This document shows, piece by piece, positions 57,150-64,000 of a stretch of 64,000 nt of DNA. The DNA is from Phycicoccus sonneratiae (lineage in GTDB: Bacteria > Actinomycetota > Actinomycetes > Actinomycetales > Dermatophilaceae), in contig NZ_JAFDVD010000013.1 of assembly GCF_016887965.1 (NCBI RefSeq), forward strand, positions 1-64,000. The letters are read 5' to 3'. The translations under genes were made by a program, and so were the position numbers. Every line of letters starts with the position of its first letter. Position 1 is the first letter of the stretch. Under the pieces are notes generated by a model. The model was given only the letters and a program-made list of their open reading frames with translations. It did no database searches and had not been told where the DNA came from.

Positions 57150-58409
57150 TCAGCCTCCGTTTTCGGCGGTCTGCTGCAGCTTGTCGAGGACGGCCTTCGG
57201 GTCACCGGTCATCGCGCCACCGAGGTTCTGCTGGACGGCGAGCTTGATCTTGTCCCACGTCGGGTCGTCGGTGGGGGTCAGCCGCGCGTTGGGCAGGGTG
57301 TCGAGGTAGACCTTGAGCTTGTCGTCCTTCTGGAAGTACTCCAGGCCCGAGGTCGTCACCGGGAGGAAGCCCTCCTTCTCGATGAAGGTGTTGATCTGGT
57401 CCTTCGAGTAGTAGAGCTCGTAGAACGCCTTGACCGCGTCCTGGTTGCCCTTCTTCTTGAAGGCCATGAGGTAGTCGGTGACGCCGAAGGTCTTGCTCTC
57501 GGAGCCGTCGTTGCTCGGGAACGGCGCGACCGCGTACTTGACGGTGCCGTCCTTGTCGAGGTCACCGGCGAGCGGCGAGAAGCCGACGACCATCCCGGCC
57601 TTGCCCGACTTGAAGAGGTCGAAGGCGTCGGCGCGGTTGGTGCGGGCCGGGTTCGACTGCGTGAGACCGGCGTCCGCGAGCTTCTTCATGAAGGTCAGCG
57701 TCTCGACGTTCTTCTCGGAGTTGACCGCCCACTTCCCGTCGGCCTTCCAGTCGCCGCCGTTGTTGAACAGCCACATCGAGAACTCGCCCTGCGACTCCTC
57801 CGGGCCGAGCGGCATCGCGTAGCCGGTGTTGCCGGTGGCCTTGACCTTCTGGGCGTCGGCCTCGAGCTCGGCCCACGTCGTCGGGGGAGCGGAGATGCCG
57901 GCCTTGGCGAAGAGGTCGGTGTTGTAGAAGAGCGCGCGGGCGCTGCTGAGGTCGGGGAAGCCGTAGAACGTGCCGTCGTAGGTGCCGTACTTGACGAAGG
58001 TCGGCAGGATGTCGGACTTGACCTCGGAGGGCAGCACGTCGTCGGCGCCGTAGAGCAGGCCGTCCTTGGCGTAGCTGGCGTACGCGTTGAGGTTGAGGAT
58101 GTCCGGCGGCTGGTTGTTCTGGATCATCGTCGAGGACTGCTGGTCGATGTTGTCCCAGCTGACGACGTTGACGTTGAGGGTGTACCCGTACTTGCTCTTG
58201 TACTCCTTGGCGAACGCGTCCCAGAACGCCTTGGTGTTGTCCTTGGAGTACTCGGCCGCCATCAGCGTGATGGACGTCGCCTTGTCGCCACCGTCTCCGG
58301 AGTCGCCCCCCGCGTTGCCCGCACCGGTGCCCCCGCCGCAGGCCGAGAGGACCAGGGCCCCCGTGGCCGCGGCGCCGACCAGCATCATCTGTCGTCGCGT
58401 CGTGCTCAT
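57150..58409 (-). CDS. ABC transporter sugar-binding lipoprotein (family 1)
   Basis: A 419-residue extracellular binding protein. The signal peptide (MSTTRRQMMLVGAAATGALV) ends in lipobox LSAC with C24 lipidated, then a Gly/Asp linker. The body is family 1: SITLMAAEYSKDNTKAFWDA at the start of the mature domain and NNQPPDILNLNAYASY near 100. ATG 58409 follows GAGGAGA; the open frame extends upstream without coding sense. The NagA, ROK kinase and DeoR context suggests an amino sugar or a short oligosaccharide as ligand. Confidence 0.92.
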   Translation of the reverse strand: MSTTRRQMMLVGAAATGALVLSACGGGTGAGNAGGDSGDGGDKATSITLMAAEYSKDNTKAFWDAFAKEYKSKYGYTLNVNVVSWDNIDQQSSTMIQNNQPPDILNLNAYASYAKDGLLYGADDVLPSEVKSDILPTFVKYGTYDGTFYGFPDLSSARALFYNTDLFAKAGISAPPTTWAELEADAQKVKATGNTGYAMPLGPEESQGEFSMWLFNNGGDWKADGKWAVNSEKNVETLTFMKKLADAGLTQSNPARTNRADAFDLFKSGKAGMVVGFSPLAGDLDKDGTVKYAVAPFPSNDGSESKTFGVTDYLMAFKKKGNQDAVKAFYELYYSKDQINTFIEKEGFLPVTTSGLEYFQKDDKLKVYLDTLPNARLTPTDDPTWDKIKLAVQQNLGGAMTGDPKAVLDKLQQTAENGG

Positions 58410-58500
58410 CGTTCTCCTCGTCGAGAATGCCGGTCCTCCGGCAGTGGAGCGCCGGCTCGCGGGAGGGCGTCCGTGGGTCGCCCCCGGCCGGGCGCCTGCC

Positions 58501-58506
58501 ACTGTA
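58501..58506 (-). promoter_or_regulatory. -10 box of the binding-protein/permease operon
   Basis: TACAGT on the minus strand, 91 bases upstream of ATG 58409. The flanking GTGCGCGCATG and CGATCGCTCACAATCG dyad may include a DeoR site. Confidence 0.4.
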
Positions 58507-58581
58507 CATGCGCGCACGATTGTGAGCGATCGGGGAATCCGGCGAGCAGAAACGCGCAGTCCGCGGCGCGTGCCGGGGCGG

Positions 58582-59388
58582 TCAGACGCAGTCGACGACG
58601 ACGCCCCGGGCCCGCAGGGCGGCGACCTCCGAAGCGTCCTCCGGGGCGGTCGTCACGAGGGTGCCGATCCGCTCGGCGGGGCAGATCGAGGCGAAGGTCC
58701 GCGACCCCAGCTTGCCGGCCCCGGCGACGACGACGACCCGCCGCGAGCGCTCGACCATCGCGCGGACGACGGCCGCCTCGTCCTCGTCGGCGCAGGTCGC
58801 CCCCTCGGCGGCCGAGAGGGCGTGGACGCCGACGACCGCGACGTCGAACCACAGCTGGGCGACCACCTGGGCGGCAAGCGGCCCGCTCACCTCGTAGGAC
58901 TCCGGGCGGGCGACCCCGCCGAGCGACACGCAGCGCACGTGCGGGCGCAGCACCGCCTCGGCCGCGATGTTCAGGGCGTTGGTCACGAGCGTCAGGGCGG
59001 GGCCGTTCTCGCCGGCGAGGTCCTCGCGGGCGGTGAGGGCGCGGGCCGTCGCGGTCGTCGTCGTGCCGCCGTTGAGCGCCACGACCTCGCCGGGGTGGAC
59101 CAGGGAGGCCGCGTGCGCGGCGATGCGCTCGAGCTCGCCGTCGGCCTGGCTCGACCGGTACCGGTACGGCAGCTCGTAGGCGACCGAGGTGGCGACGACC
59201 CCGCCGTGGTGGCGCGTCACCAGCTGTCGGCGGGCGAGCTCGGCGAAGTCGCGGCGCACCGTGGCCTCGGAGACGCGCAGGTGGACGGCGGTCTCGGACA
59301 CCGAGAGTCGGCCACGGGTGGCCAGCAGGTCGAGGACCGCGGCCCATCGGGACGACGGCGTGCTCGCCCCGATCGCGTCCTCGCCCAC
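58582..59388 (-). CDS. DeoR-family transcriptional repressor
   Basis: A 268-residue regulator. The helix-turn-helix is at about residues 14-60 (GRLSVSETAVHLRVSEATVR, then RRQLVTRHHGGVV); the sugar-phosphate domain follows with VALNGGTTTTATARAL and late VVAGAGKLGS. It lies between, and probably controls, the binding-protein/permease operon downstream and the divergent ROK kinase gene. GTG 59388 is chosen because TACGAT lies six bases upstream; the open frame extends to 59460 without conserved residues. Confidence 0.92.
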   Translation of the reverse strand: MGEDAIGASTPSSRWAAVLDLLATRGRLSVSETAVHLRVSEATVRRDFAELARRQLVTRHHGGVVATSVAYELPYRYRSSQADGELERIAAHAASLVHPGEVVALNGGTTTTATARALTAREDLAGENGPALTLVTNALNIAAEAVLRPHVRCVSLGGVARPESYEVSGPLAAQVVAQLWFDVAVVGVHALSAAEGATCADEDEAAVVRAMVERSRRVVVVAGAGKLGSRTFASICPAERIGTLVTTAPEDASEVAALRARGVVVDCV

Positions 59389-59394
59389 GCGGGC

Positions 59395-59400
59395 ATCGTA
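59395..59400 (-). promoter_or_regulatory. -10 box of leaderless deoR-type gene
   Basis: TACGAT on the minus strand, six bases before GTG 59388. Confidence 0.55.
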
Positions 59401-59431
59401 GTGGCCGGTGAGCGGCGTCGTGGTGCGACTA

Positions 59432-59467
59432 TGCTCGATCGGCGCCGTGATCCGTCGCATTCGAGCA
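59432..59467. promoter_or_regulatory. Candidate regulator site between the DeoR and ROK genes
   Basis: Inverted arms TGCTCGA (59432-59438) and TCGAGCA (59461-59467), 22 bases apart, lie in the 92-base divergent promoter region. They could be paired half-sites for the DeoR protein. Confidence 0.3.
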
Positions 59468-59480
59468 CCGAGGAGGGCCC

Positions 59481-60419
59481 GTGGACGACACCGTCCGCAC
59501 CACCGCCGGTGTCGACGTCGGGGGCACCCGCGTCAAGGCGGTCCTCGTGCGGGGGGGCAGCGTCCTCGGGCGGCACGTCGAGCCGACGCCCCGGGACGTC
59601 GCGCAGTCCCTGGGGCCCACGGTCGCCGGCGTCCTCGAGCGGTTGCGGGCGGGCGTCCCGGACGCGCCCGCGCCCGACCGGGTCGGCCTCGTCGTCCCGG
59701 GCCTCGTCGACGAGGCCGGCGGGCACGGCGTCTGGTCGGCGAACCTCGGCTGGACCGACCTCGACCTGCGCGGCTCGCTCGCGGGACACCTCGCGGCCGA
59801 GGTCGTCGTCGGGCACGACGTCCGCGCCGGGCTGCTCGCCGAGCACCTGCTCGGTGCGGCCCGCGGGGTCGACGACGTGCTCTTCGTGCCGCTCGGCACC
59901 GGGCTCGCCGTGGCCCTGATGACCGGTGGCCGCGTGGTCCGGGGCGGCACCTGGACGGGGGAGCTGGGGCACCTCCGCGTGCAGCCCGACGGACCGGCCT
60001 GCGGGTGCGGCCGGCGCGGGTGCCTCGAGGCCGTCGCCGGCGCGACGGCGGTCGGCCGGCGCTGGCGGGAGGCCGGCCGCGCCGGTGACGCCTCCGACGT
60101 GGCCGCCGCGGTGGTGGCCGGTGACGACCTCGCCGCCCGCATCTGGCAGGACGCCGTCCACAGCCTGGCCGCCGCGCTGGCTCCGGTGATCGCCTCTGCC
60201 GGAACGCGACTCGTCGTCGTCGGGGGTGGGATGGCCGAGGCCGGTCCGACCCTCCTCGACCCTCTGCGGTCCTCGCTCGCCGAGCTCCTGCCCGACCCGG
60301 ACGGCGTCGCGGTCGTGCGCGCCGGCCTCGGCGAGTGGGCCGGGGCCATCGGGGCGAGCCACCTCGAGCCCGCGCCCGACCGAGCGACGGCGTCCGTCCC
60401 GGTGCCCGACCTGCCGTAG
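59481..60419 (+). CDS. ROK-family sugar kinase
   Basis: A 312-residue cytoplasmic kinase of the ROK family. The phosphate loop is AGVDVGGTRVKAVLV (residues 9-23), the acidic catalytic region LFVPLGTGLAVALM near 135-148, and the zinc-binding ROK signature CGCGRRGCLEAVAG with GELGHLRVQPDG just before it. Glucokinase and GlcNAc or N-acetylmannosamine kinases share this pattern; the NagA and importer context favours an amino sugar, but glucose is possible. GTG 59481 follows GAGGAG. Divergent from the DeoR repressor. Confidence 0.9.
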   Translation: MDDTVRTTAGVDVGGTRVKAVLVRGGSVLGRHVEPTPRDVAQSLGPTVAGVLERLRAGVPDAPAPDRVGLVVPGLVDEAGGHGVWSANLGWTDLDLRGSLAGHLAAEVVVGHDVRAGLLAEHLLGAARGVDDVLFVPLGTGLAVALMTGGRVVRGGTWTGELGHLRVQPDGPACGCGRRGCLEAVAGATAVGRRWREAGRAGDASDVAAAVVAGDDLAARIWQDAVHSLAAALAPVIASAGTRLVVVGGGMAEAGPTLLDPLRSSLAELLPDPDGVAVVRAGLGEWAGAIGASHLEPAPDRATASVPVPDLP

Positions 60420-60423
60420 GATG
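60418..60423 (+). promoter_or_regulatory. Promoter -10 box for the DEAD-box helicase gene
   Basis: TAGGAT, a consensus actinobacterial -10, overlaps the ROK stop. It implies a 5' leader of about 170 bases before GTG 60604, holding GC-rich dyads such as GGCGCCGCGGCC and a short ATG frame at 60469-60486. The leader may be regulatory (for example cold control), but no known RNA motif is recognised. Confidence 0.5.
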
Positions 60424-60603
60424 GACCCCGAGCGCCCGCCCCGTTCTGCAGCGGACGCCACCCCCCAGATGTCGATGCCCTTGTGACGGACCCCGGTCCG
60501 GCCACGGCGCCGCGGCCCCCGGGCCCGCCCGGCAGAACATCCACCTCGTCGCCGCCGACGGCTCGCGCCGCGCTGCGACACCACAGACCCTCGGAGACCC
60601 CCC

Positions 60604-62130
60604 GTGTCCACTGACACCTTCGCCTCGCTCGGTATGCCCGCCGCCCTCGTCGACGTGCTCGCCCGCGACGGCATCACGACGCCCACCCCCATCCAGGCCG
60701 CGACGGTGCCGGACTCGCTCGCCGGCCGCGACGTGCTCGGCCGGGGCCGCACCGGCTCCGGCAAGACCGTCGCGTTCGTCCTGCCGCTGCTCTCGCGCCT
60801 CGCCGCCTCGGGCACCCGGCGCACGTCGAAGCGCCCGCGCGCCCTCGTCCTCGCGCCGACACGCGAGCTGGCCACCCAGATCGACGACGTCCTCGCGCCG
60901 CTCGCGCGCGTGCTCGGCCTCACCTCCTGCACCGTCTTCGGCGGCGTCGGCCAGAACCCGCAGGTGACGAACCTGCGGCGGGGCGTCGACGTCGTCGTCG
61001 CGTGCCCCGGCCGGCTCGAGGACCTCATCGGGCAGGGCCACGTCTCGCTCGGCGGGGTCGAGGTGACCGTCATCGACGAGGCCGACCACATGGCCGACCT
61101 CGGGTTCCTCCCACAGGTCCGCCGCCTCCTCGACGCCACCCCGGAGCGGGGGCAGCGGATGCTCTTCTCGGCGACGCTCGACGCCGGCATCGGCGTGCTC
61201 GCCCGGCGCTACCTGCACCAGCCGGTCACCCACGAGGCCGACTCGGCCCAGTCGCCGGTCGCGACCATGGAGCACCACGTGCTGCACGTCAGCCAGGACG
61301 CCCACTTCCCGGTGCTCGTCGACCTGACGGCCGCGCCGGGACGCACCGTCGTCTTCACCCGCACCAAGCACCGCGCCAAGAAGCTGGCCCGCCAGCTCAA
61401 CGGCTCCGGCGTCCCCGCGGTCGAGCTGCACGGCAACCTCAGCCAGGGCGCGCGGGCCCGCACGATGGAGGCCTTCCACAGCGGCGCGGCCCGCACGCTC
61501 GTCGCCACGGACATCGCCGCGCGCGGCATCCACGTCGACGACGTCGCGCTCGTCATCCACGCCGACCCGCCGGTCGAGCACAAGGCCTACCTGCACCGCT
61601 CCGGTCGCACCGCGCGGGCCGGGGCCTCGGGCACCGTCGTCACCCTGATGACCGACGACCAGGTGCGCGACGTGCGCGACCTCACCCGCAAGGCGGGCGT
61701 GCGCCCGACGACGACCCGCGCCCACGCGACCCACCCCGTCCTGCGCGAGCTGGCTCCCGGCGAGCGCTCGTTCGAGGGTGGGTTCGTCGCGGCCGCGCCC
61801 GCCGAGTCCGGTCGCGGTGGTTCTGGCGGAGGCCGCCGCGGCGGCGGCCGCGCGCAGGGCGGGTCGTCCACGACCCCCGGTGGTGGCCAGCGGCGTTCGG
61901 GCGGTCAGCGCCGGCGCGGCCCCCGCCCCGAGGCCGGCAGCGGCCAGGGTGCCCCCCGCTCGGGGTCGGCCGCGCAGGGTCCGGGCCAGAAGCGCTCCGG
62001 GCCGAAGCGCTCGGGGCAGGGTCGTCCGGCCGGTCAGGGTCGTCCGGGTGGGGCACGCCAGGGTGGCGGGCGCTCCGGCGGTGGCGCGGCGGCGTTCTCG
62101 GAGCGCGCCGGGGGTCGCCGCTCCCGCTGA
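60604..62130 (+). CDS. DEAD-box ATP-dependent RNA helicase
   Basis: A 508-residue RNA helicase. Q motif PTPIQAATVPDSL (residues 22-34), motif I GRTGSGKT near 50-57, Ia APTRELATQ, motif II VIDEADHM near 157-164, motif III FSATL, then the second RecA domain with VFTRTKHRAKKLA, ATDIAARGI and motif VI HRSGRTARAG near 337-346. After about residue 395 a 110-residue Gly/Arg/Ser/Gln-rich tail (RGG-like) should bind RNA non-specifically and be disordered. It probably serves rRNA maturation or mRNA turnover at low temperature. GTG 60604 follows GGAG. Confidence 0.93.
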   Translation: MSTDTFASLGMPAALVDVLARDGITTPTPIQAATVPDSLAGRDVLGRGRTGSGKTVAFVLPLLSRLAASGTRRTSKRPRALVLAPTRELATQIDDVLAPLARVLGLTSCTVFGGVGQNPQVTNLRRGVDVVVACPGRLEDLIGQGHVSLGGVEVTVIDEADHMADLGFLPQVRRLLDATPERGQRMLFSATLDAGIGVLARRYLHQPVTHEADSAQSPVATMEHHVLHVSQDAHFPVLVDLTAAPGRTVVFTRTKHRAKKLARQLNGSGVPAVELHGNLSQGARARTMEAFHSGAARTLVATDIAARGIHVDDVALVIHADPPVEHKAYLHRSGRTARAGASGTVVTLMTDDQVRDVRDLTRKAGVRPTTTRAHATHPVLRELAPGERSFEGGFVAAAPAESGRGGSGGGRRGGGRAQGGSSTTPGGGQRRSGGQRRRGPRPEAGSGQGAPRSGSAAQGPGQKRSGPKRSGQGRPAGQGRPGGARQGGGRSGGGAAAFSERAGGRRSR

Positions 62131-62162
62131 CCCCACGGGGCCCGCCCACCACCGCGGGCCCC

Positions 62163-62206
62163 ACGACGAGGCCCCCGGATCCGACCGGATCCGGGGGCCT
62201 CGTCGT
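62163..62206. terminator. Perfect 21-bp bidirectional terminator
   Basis: Arms 62163-62183 and 62186-62206 are perfect reverse complements (ACGACGAGG... and ...CCTCGTCGT) around a 2-base AC spacer. It lies between the stops of the helicase (62130) and the nuclease (62214) genes and serves both. Confidence 0.9.
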
Positions 62207-62213
62207 CAGCGGG

Positions 62214-64000
62214 TCAGCGCAGGCGCAGCGTCGACGTCGCGGTCTGCCCGGTCTCGGGCAGGGTGACCGTCAGCGCGTAGGTGCCCTTGGCGATCCCGGA
62301 GGTCCGCAGGGCCCCGATCCACAGCGGTCCGACCGCGGTGAGCGACGTGCGCGCCACCTCGGTGCCACCGCGCGTCAGCGTGGCGACCGGGGCGGTGGTC
62401 GACACGAACCGGCCGTCGCACTGGCGGACCGTCGCGAGTACCGGCACCGGCACGCCGCGCGGCAGGGTCAGCGTCGAGCCGGCCGTCGGCACCGTGTCGA
62501 GGCGGTACTCGACGACGACGTCGGCGGTCGTCGTGACGACGTTGCCCCGGCTGTCGGTGACGGTGACCGTCGCGGTGTGCTTCCCGGCGGTGGCGTAGGT
62601 GTGCCCGATGGTCCGCTCACCCGTGACGCCCTCGACCGTGGAGGTCGTCCCGTCGCCCCAGGCGACGCGCACCGTGGCGGTGTCACCCGGGTCGGTGACG
62701 GTGACCCGCAGCTGCGCGTTGTCCCGACCGCAGCGGACCGAGCCGTCGACGAAGCCCGCGACGACCCGCGGCGGCCCGTCCGGCGACAGACCCACCTTGA
62801 CCGGGTCGTGGTCCGAGACGCGGTACTGGTCGGGCGCGTAGAGCGAGTCGACCTGGCCCGCCGACTTGAACTCGGTGTTGTAGTCGAGGACCGACGGCTC
62901 GTCCGCGTTGATGTGGTAGTCCGCGACCCCGGTCACCTGGCCGACAAGCGAGGGTGACCCGAGCGCGTGGTCGAGGTAGCCCCACTGCCCGTCGAACGCG
63001 TAGGAGTACGCGTCCTCGCCCTGGTACTTCTCGACGAGGTTGGTGAAGCCGCCCTCCTCGAGGGTCCGGATCGGGTCCTCCTTGGCGTAGGAGTTGTAGT
63101 CGCCGACGAGGAGGACGTCGTCGTCACCGGTGCCGGTCGGGTCGGTGCCGAGCCACTGGAGCAGCGCCTTGACCGAGTTGGTGCGGACGACGTTGCAGTT
63201 GCCCTGTCCGTCACCGGCATCGGGGACCTCGCACGCCGACCCCTTGGACTTCAGGTGGTTGACGTCGACGACGAAGACGCCGCCGGTGGCGTTCACCTTC
63301 CAGGCCTGGGCGAGGGAGGGGCGGGCCCGCGGGGCGGCGTCGCCGCCGTTGACGAACTCGGGGGTGTTGAGGACGGCGGTGTCGCCGACGGGCGTGACGA
63401 CCGACGGCTTGTAGACCATCGCGACCTTGATGGCGTCGGAGCCGAGGACGTCGGTGCCGCCGGTCCGCGCGTCGACGTCGAGGTACGCGTACGTCCCCGG
63501 CGCGGTCGCGGCGTTGAGCCGGCCGACGAGGTCGGCGAGCGCGCTCGTGTCGCCGTAGCCGTCGTTCTCGATCTCGTTGACGCCGAACACGTCCGCGTCG
63601 AGGGCCGTCATCGCGGCGACGGTCTTGGCCGCCTGCCGCTCGAACTCGGCCGCCGAGTTGGCGCCCCGGCAGTCGAGGGCGGCACCGGCCGTGCCGGCGG
63701 CGCACCCGGTGAAGGTGTTGAAGTAGTTGAGCAGGTTCATCCCGACGACCTGGACGTCACCGCCGACGTCCGGCGCCGAGGTCGGACGCGGGTTGGCGGC
63801 CTCGAACCGGATGCCGGTGCCCGACTGGTCGACCGGGCGCAGCCGGTAGGCGTTGCCGCTCGCGGCGTTGCCGGCCCAGGTGTAGGTCATCACGCCGGTG
63901 GCGCCGGTGACGGTGTCGCCGCCACGCAGGGTGTTCTCCGCCGACAGCGGCGCGCCACCACGACCCCAGATGATCGGGTCGGGGTTCTGGTTCTGCAGCG
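62214..64000 (-). CDS. Secreted ExeM/NucH-type endonuclease, 5' end beyond the window
   Basis: At least 594 residues are encoded; the frame is open to the right edge, so the N terminus is missing. The edge region reads NPDPIIWGRGGAPLSAENTL, typical of the OB-like domain that precedes the nuclease in ExeM/NucH proteins. The endonuclease/exonuclease/phosphatase domain follows with VVGMNLLNYF, the metal Glu in DVFGVNEIEND, VDVNHLKSKGS, LLVGDYNSYAKEDP and the catalytic pair in YRVSDHDPVKVGL. A PKD-like domain (VRVAWGDGTTS, then HTYATAGKHTATVTVTD) and another beta-rich module end the protein. A secreted DNase for nutrient scavenging or biofilm DNA is likely. No LPXTG-type anchor is present. Confidence 0.9.
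   Translation of the reverse strand, partial: LQNQNPDPIIWGRGGAPLSAENTLRGGDTVTGATGVMTYTWAGNAASGNAYRLRPVDQSGTGIRFEAANPRPTSAPDVGGDVQVVGMNLLNYFNTFTGCAAGTAGAALDCRGANSAAEFERQAAKTVAAMTALDADVFGVNEIENDGYGDTSALADLVGRLNAATAPGTYAYLDVDARTGGTDVLGSDAIKVAMVYKPSVVTPVGDTAVLNTPEFVNGGDAAPRARPSLAQAWKVNATGGVFVVDVNHLKSKGSACEVPDAGDGQGNCNVVRTNSVKALLQWLGTDPTGTGDDDVLLVGDYNSYAKEDPIRTLEEGGFTNLVEKYQGEDAYSYAFDGQWGYLDHALGSPSLVGQVTGVADYHINADEPSVLDYNTEFKSAGQVDSLYAPDQYRVSDHDPVKVGLSPDGPPRVVAGFVDGSVRCGRDNAQLRVTVTDPGDTATVRVAWGDGTTSTVEGVTGERTIGHTYATAGKHTATVTVTDSRGNVVTTTADVVVEYRLDTVPTAGSTLTLPRGVPVPVLATVRQCDGRFVSTTAPVATLTRGGTEVARTSLTAVGPLWIGALRTSGIAKGTYALTVTLPETGQTATSTLRLR

Noticed and set aside
58519-58528. Match to half of the E. 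coli lac operator (ATTGTGAGCG)
   Set aside because: Only ten bases match, the other half-site is absent, and the local regulator is of the DeoR family; treated as chance.
59533-62136. An 867-codon open frame on the minus strand
   Set aside because: Antisense to the ROK kinase and helicase genes; no motif.
1-64000. tRNA, rRNA, insertion sequence, integrase or prophage
   Set aside because: I looked for cloverleaf ends, transposase or integrase motifs and phage genes and saw none that could be supported.

Overview
The window is very G+C-rich DNA with GTG starts nearly as common as ATG, densely packed genes with many 4-base ATGA/GTGA overlaps, and families typical of Actinomycetota (DUF222-HNH proteins, GAF-ANTAR regulators, a chaplin-like cell-wall protein with an LAXTG sorting signal, WYL regulators). 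A Micrococcales-type actinomycete (Intrasporangiaceae or a relative) is my best guess; no rRNA or marker gene here proves it. I see no tRNA, rRNA, CRISPR array, insertion sequence or prophage, so this reads as ordinary chromosome rich in carbohydrate-use and accessory genes.

Left part (1-11700): a SHOCT membrane protein, a NarL-type two-component system, then a sugar locus: DeoR repressor plus GH4 phospho-glycosidase on the minus strand, diverging from a PfkB kinase, a three-gene ABC sugar importer and a large secreted PIG-L deacetylase. From 11.8 to 21.4 kb there are housekeeping and accessory genes: an ABC-F ATPase, a chain of small overlapping genes (membrane protein, hemerythrin, DUF2256, YfcE phosphodiesterase), a 1-Cys peroxiredoxin, a WYL regulator with an Imm5-like protein, a dienelactone-hydrolase-like protein, a DinB-type protein, a secreted polyester/feruloyl-type esterase, and a DUF222-HNH gene broken by one TGA codon. 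From 21.5 to 27.3 kb: an Orc1/Cdc6-like ATPase, a Tat-exported M20 peptidase, a guanidine-III riboswitch controlling an SMR exporter, a rhodanese, a secreted M15-like protein and an Fpg/Nei glycosylase.

The centrepiece is 27347-43397. On the minus strand lie an oligopeptide-type ABC importer (binding protein, two permeases, a fused double ATPase), a LacI repressor and a GH144-like glucanase; divergently on the plus strand lie a 1102-residue GH94 phosphorylase, a GH3 beta-glucosidase and a GH35 enzyme. None of the four enzymes has a signal peptide. Together they look like a system that imports beta-1,2-glucan (sophoro-)oligosaccharides and breaks them down inside the cell. A palindrome overlapping the -35 box of the importer promoter is the likely LacI operator.

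Right part: an unexplained array of four 21-bp palindromes (43524-43607), an App1 phosphatase-like protein, a GAF-ANTAR regulator, a fructosamine-kinase-like and an HPr-kinase-like/PqqD-like pair, a four-repeat chaplin-like LAXTG protein with a secreted neighbour behind an unusually AT-rich intergenic region, a dienelactone hydrolase, MazG-like and Lon-N proteins, an ArsB/NhaD-type transporter with a CBS protein, and an amino-sugar-like locus (NagA; ABC importer, DeoR repressor, ROK kinase). The window ends with a DEAD-box helicase, a strong bidirectional terminator and the 3' part of a secreted ExeM/NucH-type nuclease that runs off the right edge.

A cross-cutting observation is that at least twelve genes have a -10-like hexamer (nAnnnT) exactly six bases before the start codon, which argues for widespread leaderless transcription and fixes several start codons.
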